Shown: positions 10,637-21,215, counted from the stretch's first letter. The stretch is DNA of 64,000 nucleotides from Eutreptiella sp. 'Long Island Sound 2002' (GCA_964036045.1 OZ038383.1:42492354-42556353); one strand, 5' to 3'. The notes: generated by a model from the letters alone, not told the origin. Numbers and translations are program-made.

Positions 10637-11291
10637 GGATACTCAGAAAATCTGTGACTCGCTGCTTCGGCCACACAAGGCTGATTGGAATGCCCTGCTG
10701 CAACAGGGAAATGTCAATGACATTTGGGACAGGTGGACCTGGCTGGCCGAGGAAGTAGGCATGGCACTCACATGCACGCATCTTACACTGGACACCCCCA
10801 ACCCCACACTCCCATTTGCACCCAAGAGTGCCCCACGGGGGCGTGGCACGGAGTGAATGTTGCGGGACACTACGCTAGCACCGACAGGCCTGGCGCCCAA
10901 CGGCGGCCCGCGCACGCGCATACTTTCCAAAATCACAGGGACCCTGGGAGCCCTTCGCTCGGTCATCCAGTGGCAACGTGCCCAGCTGGGCATCAGGGGC
11001 AAACGAGTCCCGGCATCCGCCAAACGCAAAGCCAGCCAGGTTTTCAGGCCAGGGGTGGTGCCCAGACAGGTGGAACTATCGTGGCAGGCCGCGTGCCGCC
11101 GCATGCGCAAAACGGCGCCGGCCTTTCGTGAGGACCTGCTGCTTCATGAATTTGTGGCCAGTGCCCCTGACCCCTCCCTCCCACTCATACGCCCCCTGCC
11201 AACACTGGTAGACTGCATGTCGCTGTATGACAGCCTATGCGCACTAGGGAAGAGATATGCCCGCCTTGACTTTGGTGCTGTCCTGTCCCGC
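10626..11291 (+). pseudogene. LINE ORF2, linker between endonuclease and RT, inverted
   Basis: After the C run the frame reads RSAEDTQKICDSLL through to RGRGTE, hits TGA at 10854-10856, and continues from MLRDTTLAPTG to GAVLSR at 11291. This spacing and basic, helical composition fit the region between endonuclease and RT in LINE ORF2. The last codon, CGC (R) at 11289-11291, joins in phase with TAT (Y) at 8949 on the minus strand, giving LSR then YEERTRIDKW. That is the start of the RT side. The TGA could come from a CGA. Confidence 0.8.
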
Positions 11292-12218
11292 GCGCAGTGC
11301 GGAAGGGTCTAGGCAGCACACTATCCGAATGGCAGCCTTGTCCTGAGGTAGCACTTCTGGCTCCGTGTCCTGTCCTTCGACGCCGTCTTTGGGTCGCTCC
11401 CAGCAAAGCAGGATGGAGTGCTCAGGTGGGATCACAGTCACATCCGGGTCTCTCTTGACTTCCCAAGACATACGTTTGGTAACGACCTTGATGCTGAGAA
11501 CGAAATCCTTGACATGCAAGCATTCTCGTGAACTGCCAAGCGCTGCCAGTATGCCTGGCACATTGACCACTCCCCGTCTGCAGTTTGTCGCTAGCACGTG
11601 TGCGCTGACGCTCTGGATGCTTTCATATTTTGTTAAGGCCTGTGCTGCTATTGCGTGCGCTTCCGCCAGCGGTTGCCCCACAAGCAAAACGTGCTCGAAG
11701 GCCTTTGCGGTGGCCTCTGTGACCTTCCAATCATGGACAGGCTTGTTTGCTCCTATCTGTTGCAAAGACTTGAGTGCAGTCTTGTGCTCTCCCTGGTAAA
11801 TGCGGCGTCCTTGGACCGCAGTGAAGCCGTGTTTGCCCTCAATTTCATGCACCGCAGTGGCTGTTGGCTGCAGTGGTTCTCCCAGGTCTGGGACATCTTG
11901 TACGACAAGACGGCTCTGTGTTTTCATCCTCCGAGTGAGGGCCGCGCGATAGGGGGACTGTTGCTCGTCCACCACGGTCTGCTCCTTTGGGGGCACCGAT
12001 TTACCCCCTGCCGCTTGTAGTGCTGCGCGCAACTCGCGGACCGTGCCACGTAGCTCCCGGATGACGCCAAGGAGTTCCTCTTCCCGTGCAGTAGTCGTTT
12101 TCGCCGGTGGCGGTAGATCCTTCTTCCCACTGAGAAGTGGTGCGATGGCTGCGGCCAGAGCTTCCAGGAGCTCTGGTTTACGTAGCGCTTCCAAAATTTC
12201 ATGGGTAAGTCCCGACAT
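11292..12218 (-). pseudogene. LINE ORF1, N-terminal half
   Basis: ATG at 12218 begins MSGLTHEILEAL. An earlier in-frame TTG at 12245 is less likely as start. A heptad-like segment (REEELLGVIRELRGTVRELR, residues about 48-67) predicts a coiled coil, as in many LINE ORF1 proteins. A mixed alpha/beta region follows up to PSALR. The frame remains open by chance for 16 more codons past 11292 into the antisense of the inverted linker. True continuation is on the plus strand at 8950. Product expected: RNA-binding chaperone of the retrotransposon particle (family knowledge); no specific RNA-binding motif is seen. Confidence 0.75.
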
Positions 12219-12365
12219 TTTGTATGACCCGTGGGGTCGTGCCAAGCAGGGTTTTCACCAGCCCAGGGGGAGGCAGAAGCAGCCCGTGTGATGACAGAGT
12301 CACCGAGGATCACGCCTGTTTGGCTTTCGGTTGGGTATGCAGTGTCACCAGCTGGCAGGCACCAA

Positions 12366-12404
12366 ACAAAACACCTGTGTGTGCGTGTGTGTGTGTGTGA
12401 AATG
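12366..12404. repeat. (GT)n-rich microsatellite
   Basis: GT repeats interrupted by one GC step, just outside the LINE ORF1 start. A CA-rich tract follows at about 12476-12493. These may mark the 5-prime limit of the LINE, but nothing in the sequence proves it. 12405-12940 holds no gene that I can see. Confidence 0.7.
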
Positions 12405-12919
12405 AAAAAGCAGCGGGGCCATGGGGGCCTACCATGAGGACGGCCAATACCCCAAGGAGGCAAACTGTACACACTCAAACACACACACACACATCAGCCC
12501 CGGTCTGATGTGGCATAGGCAAAGTGTGCACACCCCCTCCAGGAGTCCGGACACTTTGCCTGAGCACACTTGGCGTGTTGGGCGTGGTGGCCTCCAATCC
12601 AGTGTCCAACCCCAGCGAAGGGAGGAGAATAATGGAGGAGGGGAGGCATCTGCGCCGTGCGCACGTTTTGGGGGCATTTCTAAGGACGCATCACTGATGG
12701 TTTATTGTCCAGGACCCCAGGTCCAGTCCCAGTTCCAGGCGACAGCGTTCCAGCGGTAGGGTCTTCCCTGTGTAGGGCGAACTGGAGCGCAAGGGGGAAG
12801 GGGAAGGGGTGGGAGGGGGCAGCAAAGGCAGTGGGGCTGGGGCAGGCAGCACAGAGAAACGACGCGCGCCCCCCTTTTTCAATCAAAACACCCCCCAACC
12901 TCAGTTGGAGGGGGGGGGG

Positions 12920-13185
12920 GTCAGAGCTGGTGAGCCAGCAGGGAGAGTGTTTGCCCGGGCACATGTCCAGCGCCACTTTTGAACCCCAGTCTTACCCTCC
13001 CCCTGGAGAAGCTGCCCATGCAAACCAGAATCAACCTTAAGGCCTTCTCTAAAGGGTACACAACACAAGACCAAATCTTTGCATCCCCTTCGCACAACGA
13101 ATGTGATATGTGGTGTGCCTAATGGACATTTCTGTCCCCACAAGCAGTTGCGTCAATACACTGTGTGGACTATTTGTCCAGCGGG
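12920..13185. repeat. Dispersed repeat, paired with 56180-56440
   Basis: Shared words in the same order include GGGAGTGTTTGCCC, ACACAAGACCAAA, a TGYGAYATGTRKTGTG block, TTTTGTCCCCACA-like and GTCAATACA. Identity is moderate, so the copies are old. Both are in plus orientation. No coding sequence recognised. Confidence 0.5.
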
Positions 13186-13508
13186 GGGAAATCAAAGTGG
13201 CGACGCAATCCCTGCCTTCTCGGGATCTCTAGGGCGGGGACGTCTTGGATAGTGCTTGCTATGGTGCTGGTGAAAGATGCTCGCCGCAGTAACATTCCCC
13301 AGAATAGGGCTGGAACCGGGTGGGGTTGGGCCCTAGCAAGCTGACCAACACTTCGGACTGGGTCCTGCTGAGAATCACAACCCAGGGATTCTCAGCAAGG
13401 GGTTCGGGCCCCTCCTCGGACTTACTGAGCCTTTGTGGCCAACCCCCTCCCCAGTGAGCAAAGGCCTGTAGTCGCCCCACGTGGCAGCACTGGGTCAGCC
13501 AGACACAC

Positions 13509-14285
13509 CTTTAGCCCCTCCTTGTTCTCCAGGATGTGCTTGAGGGTCGTCGTCTTCCCACTTCCCAGGAATCCAGACAACAGCGTAACCGGCATACGTG
13601 TGTCTGCCTCTGGGACCGGCGTGTCGGCGGCCGTGGCGTGCAGTACTGTGCCGGCCCTAGCCCACTTACGCAACTCAAGCACTGGGGCCTGCACAGTGCG
13701 TCTGATGTCGCGTGTGCTGGTGCCAAAGGTGCGCTGCTGCTGCGATGTCACCACTGTGTTCAGTGGCGCGAATTTGGGCTGCCTGGTAGAGAAGACGGAC
13801 GGTTGGGACTGCGGGGCAGTGCGACGGCCACCGCGCCAGAGCCACATCAGCAGCGGGATGGTCAGCGTCGATGCCAATGCCGCCGACCAAGTATGCAGCA
13901 CACGTGGCGTGCGCGGGGCCTCTGCAGAGGCCTCTTGAGACGGGCCCGTTCCAAAGCCGGAGGACACGGTCGCGTCGAGTGTCAAGGCCCATGTGCGCGC
14001 GACCGGTGGCTGACCGAATGCCGTGCGAGTCACGGGCGGGACCGCGGCGCGGACGCTGGCAGTGGGCACGGCGTGGGCGGACGTGGAGAAGAAGGCAATG
14101 GGGGAACCCTGCGCCGTTTTGTGAAGTGCCAAGAGTGCCAGTGTAAGCGACATGGCGGCGAGCGTGTATCGGGCGCTGGGGCAGCCTGGGGTTAGAGGGG
14201 CCGAGTCAAGGGGCGCAAACTCGGTGGCGTACGACGGTGCGACGGCGGAAAGCAGACGCACTTCCTTGTGGGGCTCTTCGGTCAT
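13509..14285 (-). CDS. CobW/COG0523 GTPase, exon 1 with long N-terminal extension
   Basis: ATG at 14285 opens 259 codons ending KEGLK at the donor GTGTGT. The Walker A loop GFLGSGKTT is at residues 238-246, preceded by MPVTLLS as in the family. The first about 230 residues are an extension: a hydrophobic stretch around residues 41-54 ([13 protein letters not shown]), then an Ala/Ser/Thr-rich spacer, a second hydrophobic stretch at 132-150 ([18 protein letters not shown]) followed by RGGRR, then FAPLNT. A start at ATG 14153 would place the first hydrophobic stretch at the N-terminus as a cleaner signal peptide. This layout suggests targeting to a plastid with more than two membranes or another membrane-bounded compartment (inference). 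Exon 2 lies 11 kb away. No promoter element was recognised upstream. Confidence 0.85.
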
Positions 14286-15040
14286 CTGAACGGACTAGAG
14301 AACAAACACGTCGGAGGTAGTCTGTTTGTGACATTAGCACATGACAGACACCACAGTGAAAAGTGCGAGGCATTGGCGACAAACCTCCCACACTTCAAAT
14401 GCACACGCACCCCCGCCCCCGTCCACAGATGGGCAAAATACAAGAACGGTCAGAGGGGACGTCGTCCTTATACAAGCCCGTGCTTACACAGGCATGCATG
14501 TGCAATTGATGCATGGGTTTGTTGCACATCCCCAAATGAAAACCCTGCACATCCTGTAAATTGGCAGCCACACGTACATCCAAACAAGGGCAAAAAAATG
14601 TGTGATATGGACTTCAGTGTGTGCTACTGGGAAGAACACACTCAGTCCAAGCCCGTTCCCACCTTGCGCCGCATGCAAAACTCAACCATTATTGTTTGTC
14701 TGGCGTGCAAGGGGTTGGAAATTGCACTCTGCTGAGGAGGGCAAAAAGTATTACATCTTTGGCGAGAGCTTAGTACATAATTTCAATGAAACTGGTCCCT
14801 CTTGCAAGATCCCCACAACATAAGTGCGTGCAATGTCACCCGAAGACCAGGAATGCAGGACCCAGGACCCGGGGACCAGATTGAAATCATCAGCCAAGCT
14901 CACAGACAACACCTTCTAATAGAACTGCAACACAGAAATCCGAAATGTTGAGGCTTACTTGTTGTTTCCTTGAGAAAATACCGCGGTCAGACAGGGGGGG
15001 GGGGGGAGGTACGCGCACCGCGTGCGTTCTTTCCATCATA
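14286..15040. other. Upstream region of the CobW-like gene; no gene seen
   Basis: This is AT-richer than the exon. No TATA-like or initiator element can be assigned with confidence, and no coding frame matches a known family. A G run of 12 lies at 14995-15006, just before the repeat at 15050. Confidence 0.5.
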
Positions 15041-15049
15041 GTCTCGAAA

Positions 15050-15900
15050 ATTTTCAGTGATTTTTCAGGTTGTCAAGGACGCGGTGGCCTAAGGGGTAAG
15101 CATGCAACAACGGAGGCCTCCACTCCATCCTCCTCACCAATTGCATGGTGGTTGTAGCCGCCCACACCCCCTGACGGAGGGGGCTGTTGGTTGATGATGA
15201 AAGGAGAAGGATCCGCTCTCTAGCACGGCCCAACACCAAAGAGCGGGGCAAGCATGGAGCCACTTGCTTGCCAAGCACCTCATGGGCTGCCCAAACCCGC
15301 AAGGTACTTCGTTTCGACCGTTTTGCATTTCGATTCACCACCCAATGGGGTGCCCAATCCCATTGGGTAGTCGTTTCGTCCGTCCAACGTTTGGCCATGC
15401 GCCTCTGCAGCTTGGTCCACGGACACATTCAGAGCAACGGATCGCAGACGGTGGCGTTGCGCCTTCTAAGTTGCACAGTGTGGAGGCATCGAAGAAAATA
15501 GAACAAAAGAATGGGGAACACTTTCTGGGAGAGAAAACAGTGGCATGAAACAACAAGCAACAATTACTATTTGGCACACACTGCAAATAATGCACACACA
15601 CACCCGCCCCCTCACCCTACGTGCGCTTCCGCAGAAAACATTTGTGCCTCTGATTGTGGCTTGTGGTTTTCCCTACAGGGGAGGGGTTGAGGCACCCGTG
15701 GCTTTTGTCCACCATCGCGCTAGCCGTCGCAACCTGGCTTGACGCCGCATCCCGCAGCCACGGCAGACAGGCTCACCGGAGGGGGGGTGCTACAGGGCCG
15801 GTGAGGTGCTGAGAAAAAGCACAAGGGGGAATTATGGGGAAAGAGTCAGCCGCACTACCCAAAAGACCCCGCACCGCGCATTGCACCGCGCGCCGTACCT
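15050..15900. repeat. About 850-bp dispersed element, copy 1
   Basis: It starts near TTTTCAGGTTGTCAAGG and shares, in order and orientation, many blocks with 56760-57560. These include GGGGTAAGCAT.CAACAACGG, AGGCCTCCACYCCA, TGGTGGTTGTAGC, GCACCCGTGGCTTTTGTCCA, and CACAAGGGG near the end. Identity is roughly three quarters by eye. GTGGCCTAAGGGG near the start resembles a polymerase III A box but no matching B box was found, so origin as a SINE is only a possibility. No long frame is shared by both copies. Confidence 0.65.
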
Positions 15901-16019
15901 CCCCCAGGGTGTTGATCTTTGGACACATCCATCTTAGGCCATAAGCCAATGATGGTCATCACCCTCCCAAATCTCTCTAGCATTCCTAACAAAATGACAT
16001 GTTCACCCATATTGGAGTA

Positions 16020-17195
16020 CCCCAGGCCCCCTGTATAAGGTACTCAAAAGTCCCAAATTCAAACGGTCCCTACGCCTACTGTAGCTTGGACAAGGCTGTA
16101 GCTTGCGCGCAACACATACAACTACCGACACACGCGTGAGTGCCCACATGGTATGAGTGCACTTTAACTTCCACCCACGTTCCCAAAGGCGGACAAACAC
16201 AAGAAAGTGTTTGGAACATGAAATTTCGGGTTGACGCCCATGTCCTCACAGGCAATGCAACACGAGAAGCCTACAAATGTTCAGCCCGGAAACCGTTCTT
16301 GCGATGATACGCCATGTGGAACGACTGTGCATGCTCACCACTTGAAGATGCCTTTGCCCAAGGCTTGGGGGCAGGTTTCGGCCAGGGCAACTTCAAGTTC
16401 TTGGGAATGAAATTGCCTTGCATGTAGTCTCTTGTAAAATACAACTTCGACATGGGCCATTCCCCACACACAGGGTGGTCCTTAAGGGGGGAAAAAAAGT
16501 GTTCCTTTACACAGTTTTCCCAAAAAAGCCCGCGGGCACACCATGTGTTGGCAGTGGGCGGTTGGCGGTTGGCGGTTGGCCACTGGCGGTTGGTGGCGGT
16601 TGGTGGCGGTTGGCGGCGGTTGGTGGTTGGCGATCGGTGGTTGATGGCAGTTGGCGGTAGTTGGCGGTTGGCAGTTGGCGGTTGGCGGTTGGTTGCCGTT
16701 GGCGGTTGGCGGCAGTTGGCGGTCTAGTCCCTTAAGGACCCCCGTGCCCACACACCTCGGGCAGCCTTAGCTTAACTAGAAACATTGGTTCAAAAAGTGA
16801 AGAGTGCATGGTGAGCTGGTGCAAGAAAGGGGAATACAATGCACAAATATCCCCATATTCCCCAAATCAGAGTTCTGTGGGTTTCAAGTGGGCAAACACT
16901 TACAACAAATGTGTCCATGACTCTATGTAACTGGCAAATTCGTCACCAAGGCCATATCTTATGTGGCTGCACTACATTTGGTACCGAATTCAATTTGGTC
17001 CCAAATTCATACAGTCCCTATGCCCGTTGTAGCTTAGACAAGGCCGTAGCTGATACAAGGTCATGATGTCACGTTTTTGAAACAACTAGCAGGAGCCTAA
17101 CCTCACTCAGTGCAATGTTTGGAGATTGTTTTGCCTCGCTGCCACTGTAGCGCAAACCAAACTAGTGCCGAATGTAGCTTATACAAGAGGAGTGG
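16020..17195. repeat. Short repeats around TGTAGCTTRGACAAGG
   Basis: About 85 bp at 16060-16115 (CCCAAATTC, CGGTCCCTACGCC, TGTAGCTTGGACAAGG) recurs at 16995-17060 and in part at 17165-17190. A piece at 16909-16945 (AATGTGTCCATGACTC and CTGGCAAATTC) recurs at 34722-34772. No gene seen in the interval. Confidence 0.5.
16555..16728. repeat. Heptameric GGCGGTT minisatellite with variants
   Basis: The 7-bp word GGCGGTT repeats for about 170 bp with variants GGCAGTT, GGTGGTT and inserted GGT triplets. It is preceded by GGGGGAAAAAAAG and followed by CTAGTCCCTTAAGGACC, a near-palindrome. Not an open gene. Confidence 0.85.
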
Positions 17196-18885
17196 GGGGG
17201 TACAAATACAGTTCCGGAGGCGCCGCCACCGATTGTCATCACTGGGACAGCTATGACCCACACCTCCAATTGCAGGTCAGTCAAGTGAGTCAATTGTTGC
17301 TGCAGCTGTTTTTTGCAATCCCCCGATTTATTCTCCTTTTGCTTCCGCGGGTCCACCTTGGGCCCTGCTAGGGCACTGTCATGGGCAGTGCAGTGTCAAC
17401 GACTGACCCATTTAGGTGTGTTACTAGGTGATGCAGGTCAACCTTGTTACACCAACCACGAGGGGGGGATGGGGTGTTGGAGGGGGGGGGGGGGCGTGGT
17501 GGAGGCCAACCCCCCCCCCAAACTAACCCTCCCCTAGTGGCTCCTAAAAGTCCTGGGGCCCACTTCTGCGGCCGCCCACAAGGCCGCATTGGTGCCGTGG
17601 TCGGCACAGGCCCTCCAAGAGGGCTGCGCAAAGGACGACTGCATAGAGGAGCAGTGTAGCACAGGGCACTTCTTGTAAACATGTATTGTCATCCAATGAT
17701 CCAAGGGGAGATGAGGAGGGCAAATAATGCTAGTGCCAGGCGGCAACCTTACCGTACTCCACATGTGCCGTAAATGGTGTTGTCACGCCGAATGCCAGCA
17801 GAAACAATCAGTTGCGTTGGCCCTCGGAAAAGAAAAAGTAGCATCATGATTATGGTTCAAGGAAGGCACGCACATTTAAAGGAGGCGCATGCATATGTGT
17901 GTGGAAGCAAGTTCAAAAGTTTGTTGAAATGAACAACAACAAACAATGCTTGGTCCATTTGTCAAAAAGTAACGTGGACCTCAATATGATGGGAATGTCT
18001 GTTTGTCTTGGGGACGAAGGCTCGTGGCTGAGTTGTAGTAGTAGTGTGGTTAAACTCCTCTTGAGGCATGTATTTCGTACGGGTGCAAGTCATTTGTAGT
18101 TTGCGTGCCTGCACATTTAAGGATGGGATTCAACGATGCCACAATCCACCCGACCGGAAGGCATCTTGTATCCGGAAAGTGCGAGGAAATGGCCAAGATG
18201 AGTGGCGTAAAGAGTTCTTGCACGCGATGATCAATTTTTTTTGGTAAGCATCTACTCGTGGCGCTAACCCTTCATTGAATAATTTCAGTGCCAAGTTGTC
18301 GCTCATCCACAATATATTTATAGAGTGGTGGTCGGCGTTGGTTCGGTGTTTACTAGCACAAACATGTCCCTTTGTGGTGGTGATGGTGTGTGATTATTGG
18401 TACCTCGACTGGTTCATAAGGAATCCGGAAGCCCCTGACGATTGTCCGGGTATTGGTAATGTGGGCTTTGTGATGGTGTGCTTGGTTGTGTTCCATTTAT
18501 GGGTATATTTGTGTCTTGTTGCATTGTGTTGGGCTGTTCTTAGATGGCGCAATTGAGGCGCATAAAATGTGCCGCATAGTGGTGAAAACACTTGTGTCAT
18601 CTACAAAAAAAAATTCAAGTAGCAAAATTGGTCCACAAAGCTGTTCCATGCAAAATCCTTCAGATCATTCTGGCACAGCGGCTGCATTTTTGTCGTCTGT
18701 TGTCTTTTCAACAATATTCTAGAGCACCTAAGTTATCGAAAGAGATGTGAGAGACAATGTTCATAATTGTAACAACCTTTTGGTTGCTACATGTTGAACC
18801 CAAAATGAAGTTACACCTACAAGTTAAATGATTGGACCCATTGTTGCTTCATACAAAACTTTGCTTCATATTTACATCCGAAATT
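17196..18885. other. No recognisable gene
   Basis: The left part is GC-rich with G runs (17480-17494) and C runs; from about 17800 the composition turns AT-richer. Open frames on both strands are short and match no family known to me. Confidence 0.5.
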
Positions 18886-18995
18886 TCAGATGGAAGAATG
18901 ATAAGAGGGAGCAAATTTCGGATGGACGATAATCACCTCCCATCCCAAATTTGGGATGGAAAAACTCATTCTTGATCCGAAATTTGATATGGGAT
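18885..18995. repeat. Cluster of inverted repeats with a 20-bp perfect palindrome
   Basis: Positions 18940-18959 form a perfect palindrome centred on AAATTT with arms CCATCCC and GGGATGG. Related half-sites ATCCGAAATTT and AAATTTCGGATGG flank it at about 18878-18925 and 18977-18990, so the whole 110 bp can pair in several ways. Confidence 0.8.
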
Positions 18996-19097
18996 TACCA
19001 AAAAGTAGATGAAGGTGAAGAGACAAGTTGGATTCCATAGAATCAGTTTGCAGCTCAAGTGCAATCAACGGGCAAAAGATTGTGAGGTGGGTTCCCG

Positions 19098-19259
19098 TCA
19101 CCAGAATTTCTTCTCGCTGCATGCAAAACAACACAAGCGCCACTGGTGCGTAGTCGGGCCTTCCGTGTTGTCCTCCATGACAACGGGTTTAACAATGGTG
19201 TCGACATGTTCAAGGATGTGCTGCTTGGTGGTTGCCGCTTGTGATTTGTGCAGTTCGCC
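19098..19259 (-). pseudogene. Zinc-finger-like coding fragment, transposase remnant?
   Basis: A 53-codon open frame ends at TGA 19098. It reads KQHILEHVDTIVKPVVMED and then HQWRLCCFACSEKKFW. The W..CC..C pattern after a helical segment is reminiscent of BED-type fingers in hAT transposases, but the match is weak and no catalytic domain was found nearby. 19260-20400 holds further short protein-like frames on the minus strand without clear order. Treat as decayed coding sequence of unknown type. Confidence 0.25.
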
Positions 19260-20929
19260 CTTGCACTGCGGTACAATAAGAATGCGGCATCATGGCAAAC
19301 ATTGAACGAAAATGGCAGCCGTCTTTGGATGCGAGTGGCACTACCTCCCCGGATCACTGTGTTCGGCAAGGTGCTCTGCAACATGTGCGTGCTGCATGTG
19401 TCTTTGTGTAATACCGCGAAACAAACGCACCGGGGAAGCAAAATTTTGTCTCAAATGTGCATCCTTACCACTTCTTGCTTATGCAGGTATGGCAGACTCA
19501 CGGCTCCCAACTCTTGTAGAAACGGCATGCGAAGTAACAGCAAAGTTGTCGACTTCACGGTATAACACACAACATGCAATGTGGATTAAAGCAAACATTT
19601 CATTATGAACCCCATGCGTGCCCATGTATGTGCAAATGTCTCTGTAGTCATGGCCCTCCAAACTCTTTGGCGTCTAAGTTGGAGTGGTGCACCCACACTG
19701 GCAGACACAAAGGTAACCGTTTCTTGGACTGCACGGGCTTTGCGGGCTGTCTTGAAGCTGTCTTGCATTGTGATTTTGCTGTGACAACTTTCAACGAGAG
19801 TGGCTCCGCATTCACATTGACGTTGTTAGCCCAACTATTAGGCCCATGCCATGGAGGGCAATGGTCGGTTCTGCCAGTCGCACTCGAAATAAAGTTGAAC
19901 CATTCCACTTGCTGCGAGACTTGCGTGGAACCTAGGCAAGCACTCAGCAAAATAAGCGACTTTTGGTGGATGTGAAGGTTAATGGATATGCAGGGGGAGG
20001 GCGGTAGAAAAATTGCCACCTGGAGGTGAAAACTTTTTTCCAACCGCGACACTTGCCCCCCCCCCAACCCCGCACACAAAAATTTCTACCCACGGGGGCC
20101 TTTTTCTACCCTAATCCCTCATTGTCCCCACTTGGCCAACAAACCCCCCCCAAGCCCCCGCCCGTTGCCCCCCCCCCCCCCCCCACTTTTGCCTCCACCA
20201 ATTACTGCATAGGACAGGGCTGGCTCACCAAGACAACGTACAAACAAGGAGGCAAACAGGCTAGGTGACCTTTCTGACAGGAAGGAAGGAAGGGAGGGGG
20301 CGGGTACCACACTTTTATCAGACTTTTGGTGAGTGTGTTCTATTTTATGTCCTTGACACGAGATGCCAAATCAGACTTCAGACTTCAGACTTTATACACA
20401 TAGCTGTTGGCCACGCCTGGCCATGGTAATTGGGGCAGCCTACATAGAAATTCCGCGGAGGCGGCGGAGCAAGGGGGGTGGGGTGGGGGGGAGTGGGGGG
20501 GGAACGCCGGGTTCCAAGCACACGAGCAGCAGCTGTCGCATTGGTTGTTCACATCTATATGTGCAGGAGCACATTGATCTTTTGACACCATCGTTCTCTC
20601 AAAGAGAAGAGACTACGGCCCCAACTTAATGTGCAAAAGCGTATAACGGAATTGCACCCTTCGGCACTAGGCCGCACTCGGTAATTGCATGCACAACGCT
20701 TGTGAGTTGCATCCTACACACACTGTGCCGGGGCGCCAACACACCTGTTTTTTTTAATAGTTGTCTTCTGCGCGATACGAAGGTGCGGTCTGGTGGTCGC
20801 AGCAGCGTTGGTTGTTGGCACAGGTGCTGGAGTGTCTTTTGCAAACACTTTTGGACTGGAATCGAGCTTTTCAAGATGATTCACAAATGCACAATACCGG
20901 GGGACCCGCTGAAAAATTGCATGCAACAC

Positions 20930-21215
20930 ACACCTTTTTTTTTTGCCTGTCTTCAGCACCATCCAGAGATGCGCTGCCCACAATGGTCTTTGATGCGGCC
21001 ATGCTCAACTTGAGATTTAGGGTCTTCGTGTTGCTCCACAAAATCTTCATACCTGCAAAAACAACATATGCACAACACACCTATTTTTTTGCCTATCTTT
21101 AGCGCCATCCAACGATGCACTTCACACAGTGGCCTTTAAGGCGTCCATCCTCAACGTGAGGTTCAGGGGCTTTGTGTTGCTCCACAAAATCTGGATACCT
21201 GCACAAAAGTGGCAT
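20930..21215 (-). repeat. Tandem duplication of a 32-codon coding-like module
   Basis: Two copies (minus 21197-21099 and 21051-20953) each follow a CAG and encode peptides sharing Y.DFVEQH..P...VE.GR.K.HC and then I.GW, 18 of 32 residues alike by eye. Copy one ends in TAA, copy two in TGA. The intervening T-rich tracts (CACCTTTTTTTT, CACCTATTTTTTT) are also repeated, so the unit is about 146 bp of DNA. A CAG before each module looks like a splice acceptor, which would make this an exon duplication. Copy one has HCVKC, a possible metal-binding pair. Function unknown. Confidence 0.45.

Larger units (their letters stand above)
5116..12245 (-). mobile_element. APE-type LINE (non-LTR retrotransposon) with inverted middle
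   Basis: The element is on the minus strand inside the CobW-like intron. From its 5-prime side it reads ORF1 N-terminal part (12218-11292, minus), then a 2342-bp segment in the opposite orientation (8950-11291, plus) holding ORF1 C-terminal part, endonuclease and linker, then reverse transcriptase and C-terminal tail (8949-5287, minus). Reading ORF1 part, inverted segment and RT part in their own orientations gives the standard order ORF1, APE endonuclease, RT, Zn-knuckle tail. Both junctions then join codon to codon. The copy is dead: one frameshift in ORF1, one in a 15-C run in ORF2, stops TGA at 10854 and TAG at 8221. Ends are uncertain: a (GT)n tract at 5135-5155 and another at about 12376-12400 lie near them, and no clear target-site duplication was found. 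Confidence 0.85.
2388..13508 (-). other. 11.1-kb intron of the CobW-like gene containing a LINE
   Basis: Exon 1 ends AAG followed by GTGTGTCTGG, and exon 2 is preceded by a pyrimidine-containing stretch ending ACAAG. Joining them gives an uninterrupted family sequence across the junction (KEGLK then VGVVVND), which fixes both splice sites and phase 0. The interior holds simple repeats (2560-2900), short dispersed repeats and a complete but rearranged LINE on the same strand as the gene. No other host exon was recognised inside, and the distance between matching exon halves is the direct evidence for the length. Confidence 0.8.

Noticed and set aside
8950-11291. Twin-primed 5-prime inversion of the LINE
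   Set aside because: ORF1 N-terminus lies outside the inverted part in normal orientation and both joins restore the frame. Twin priming would invert the 5-prime-most part.
11244-11291. ORF1 C-terminus as read straight through on the minus strand
   Set aside because: These 16 codons are antisense of the inverted ORF2 linker; true continuation is at 8950 on plus.
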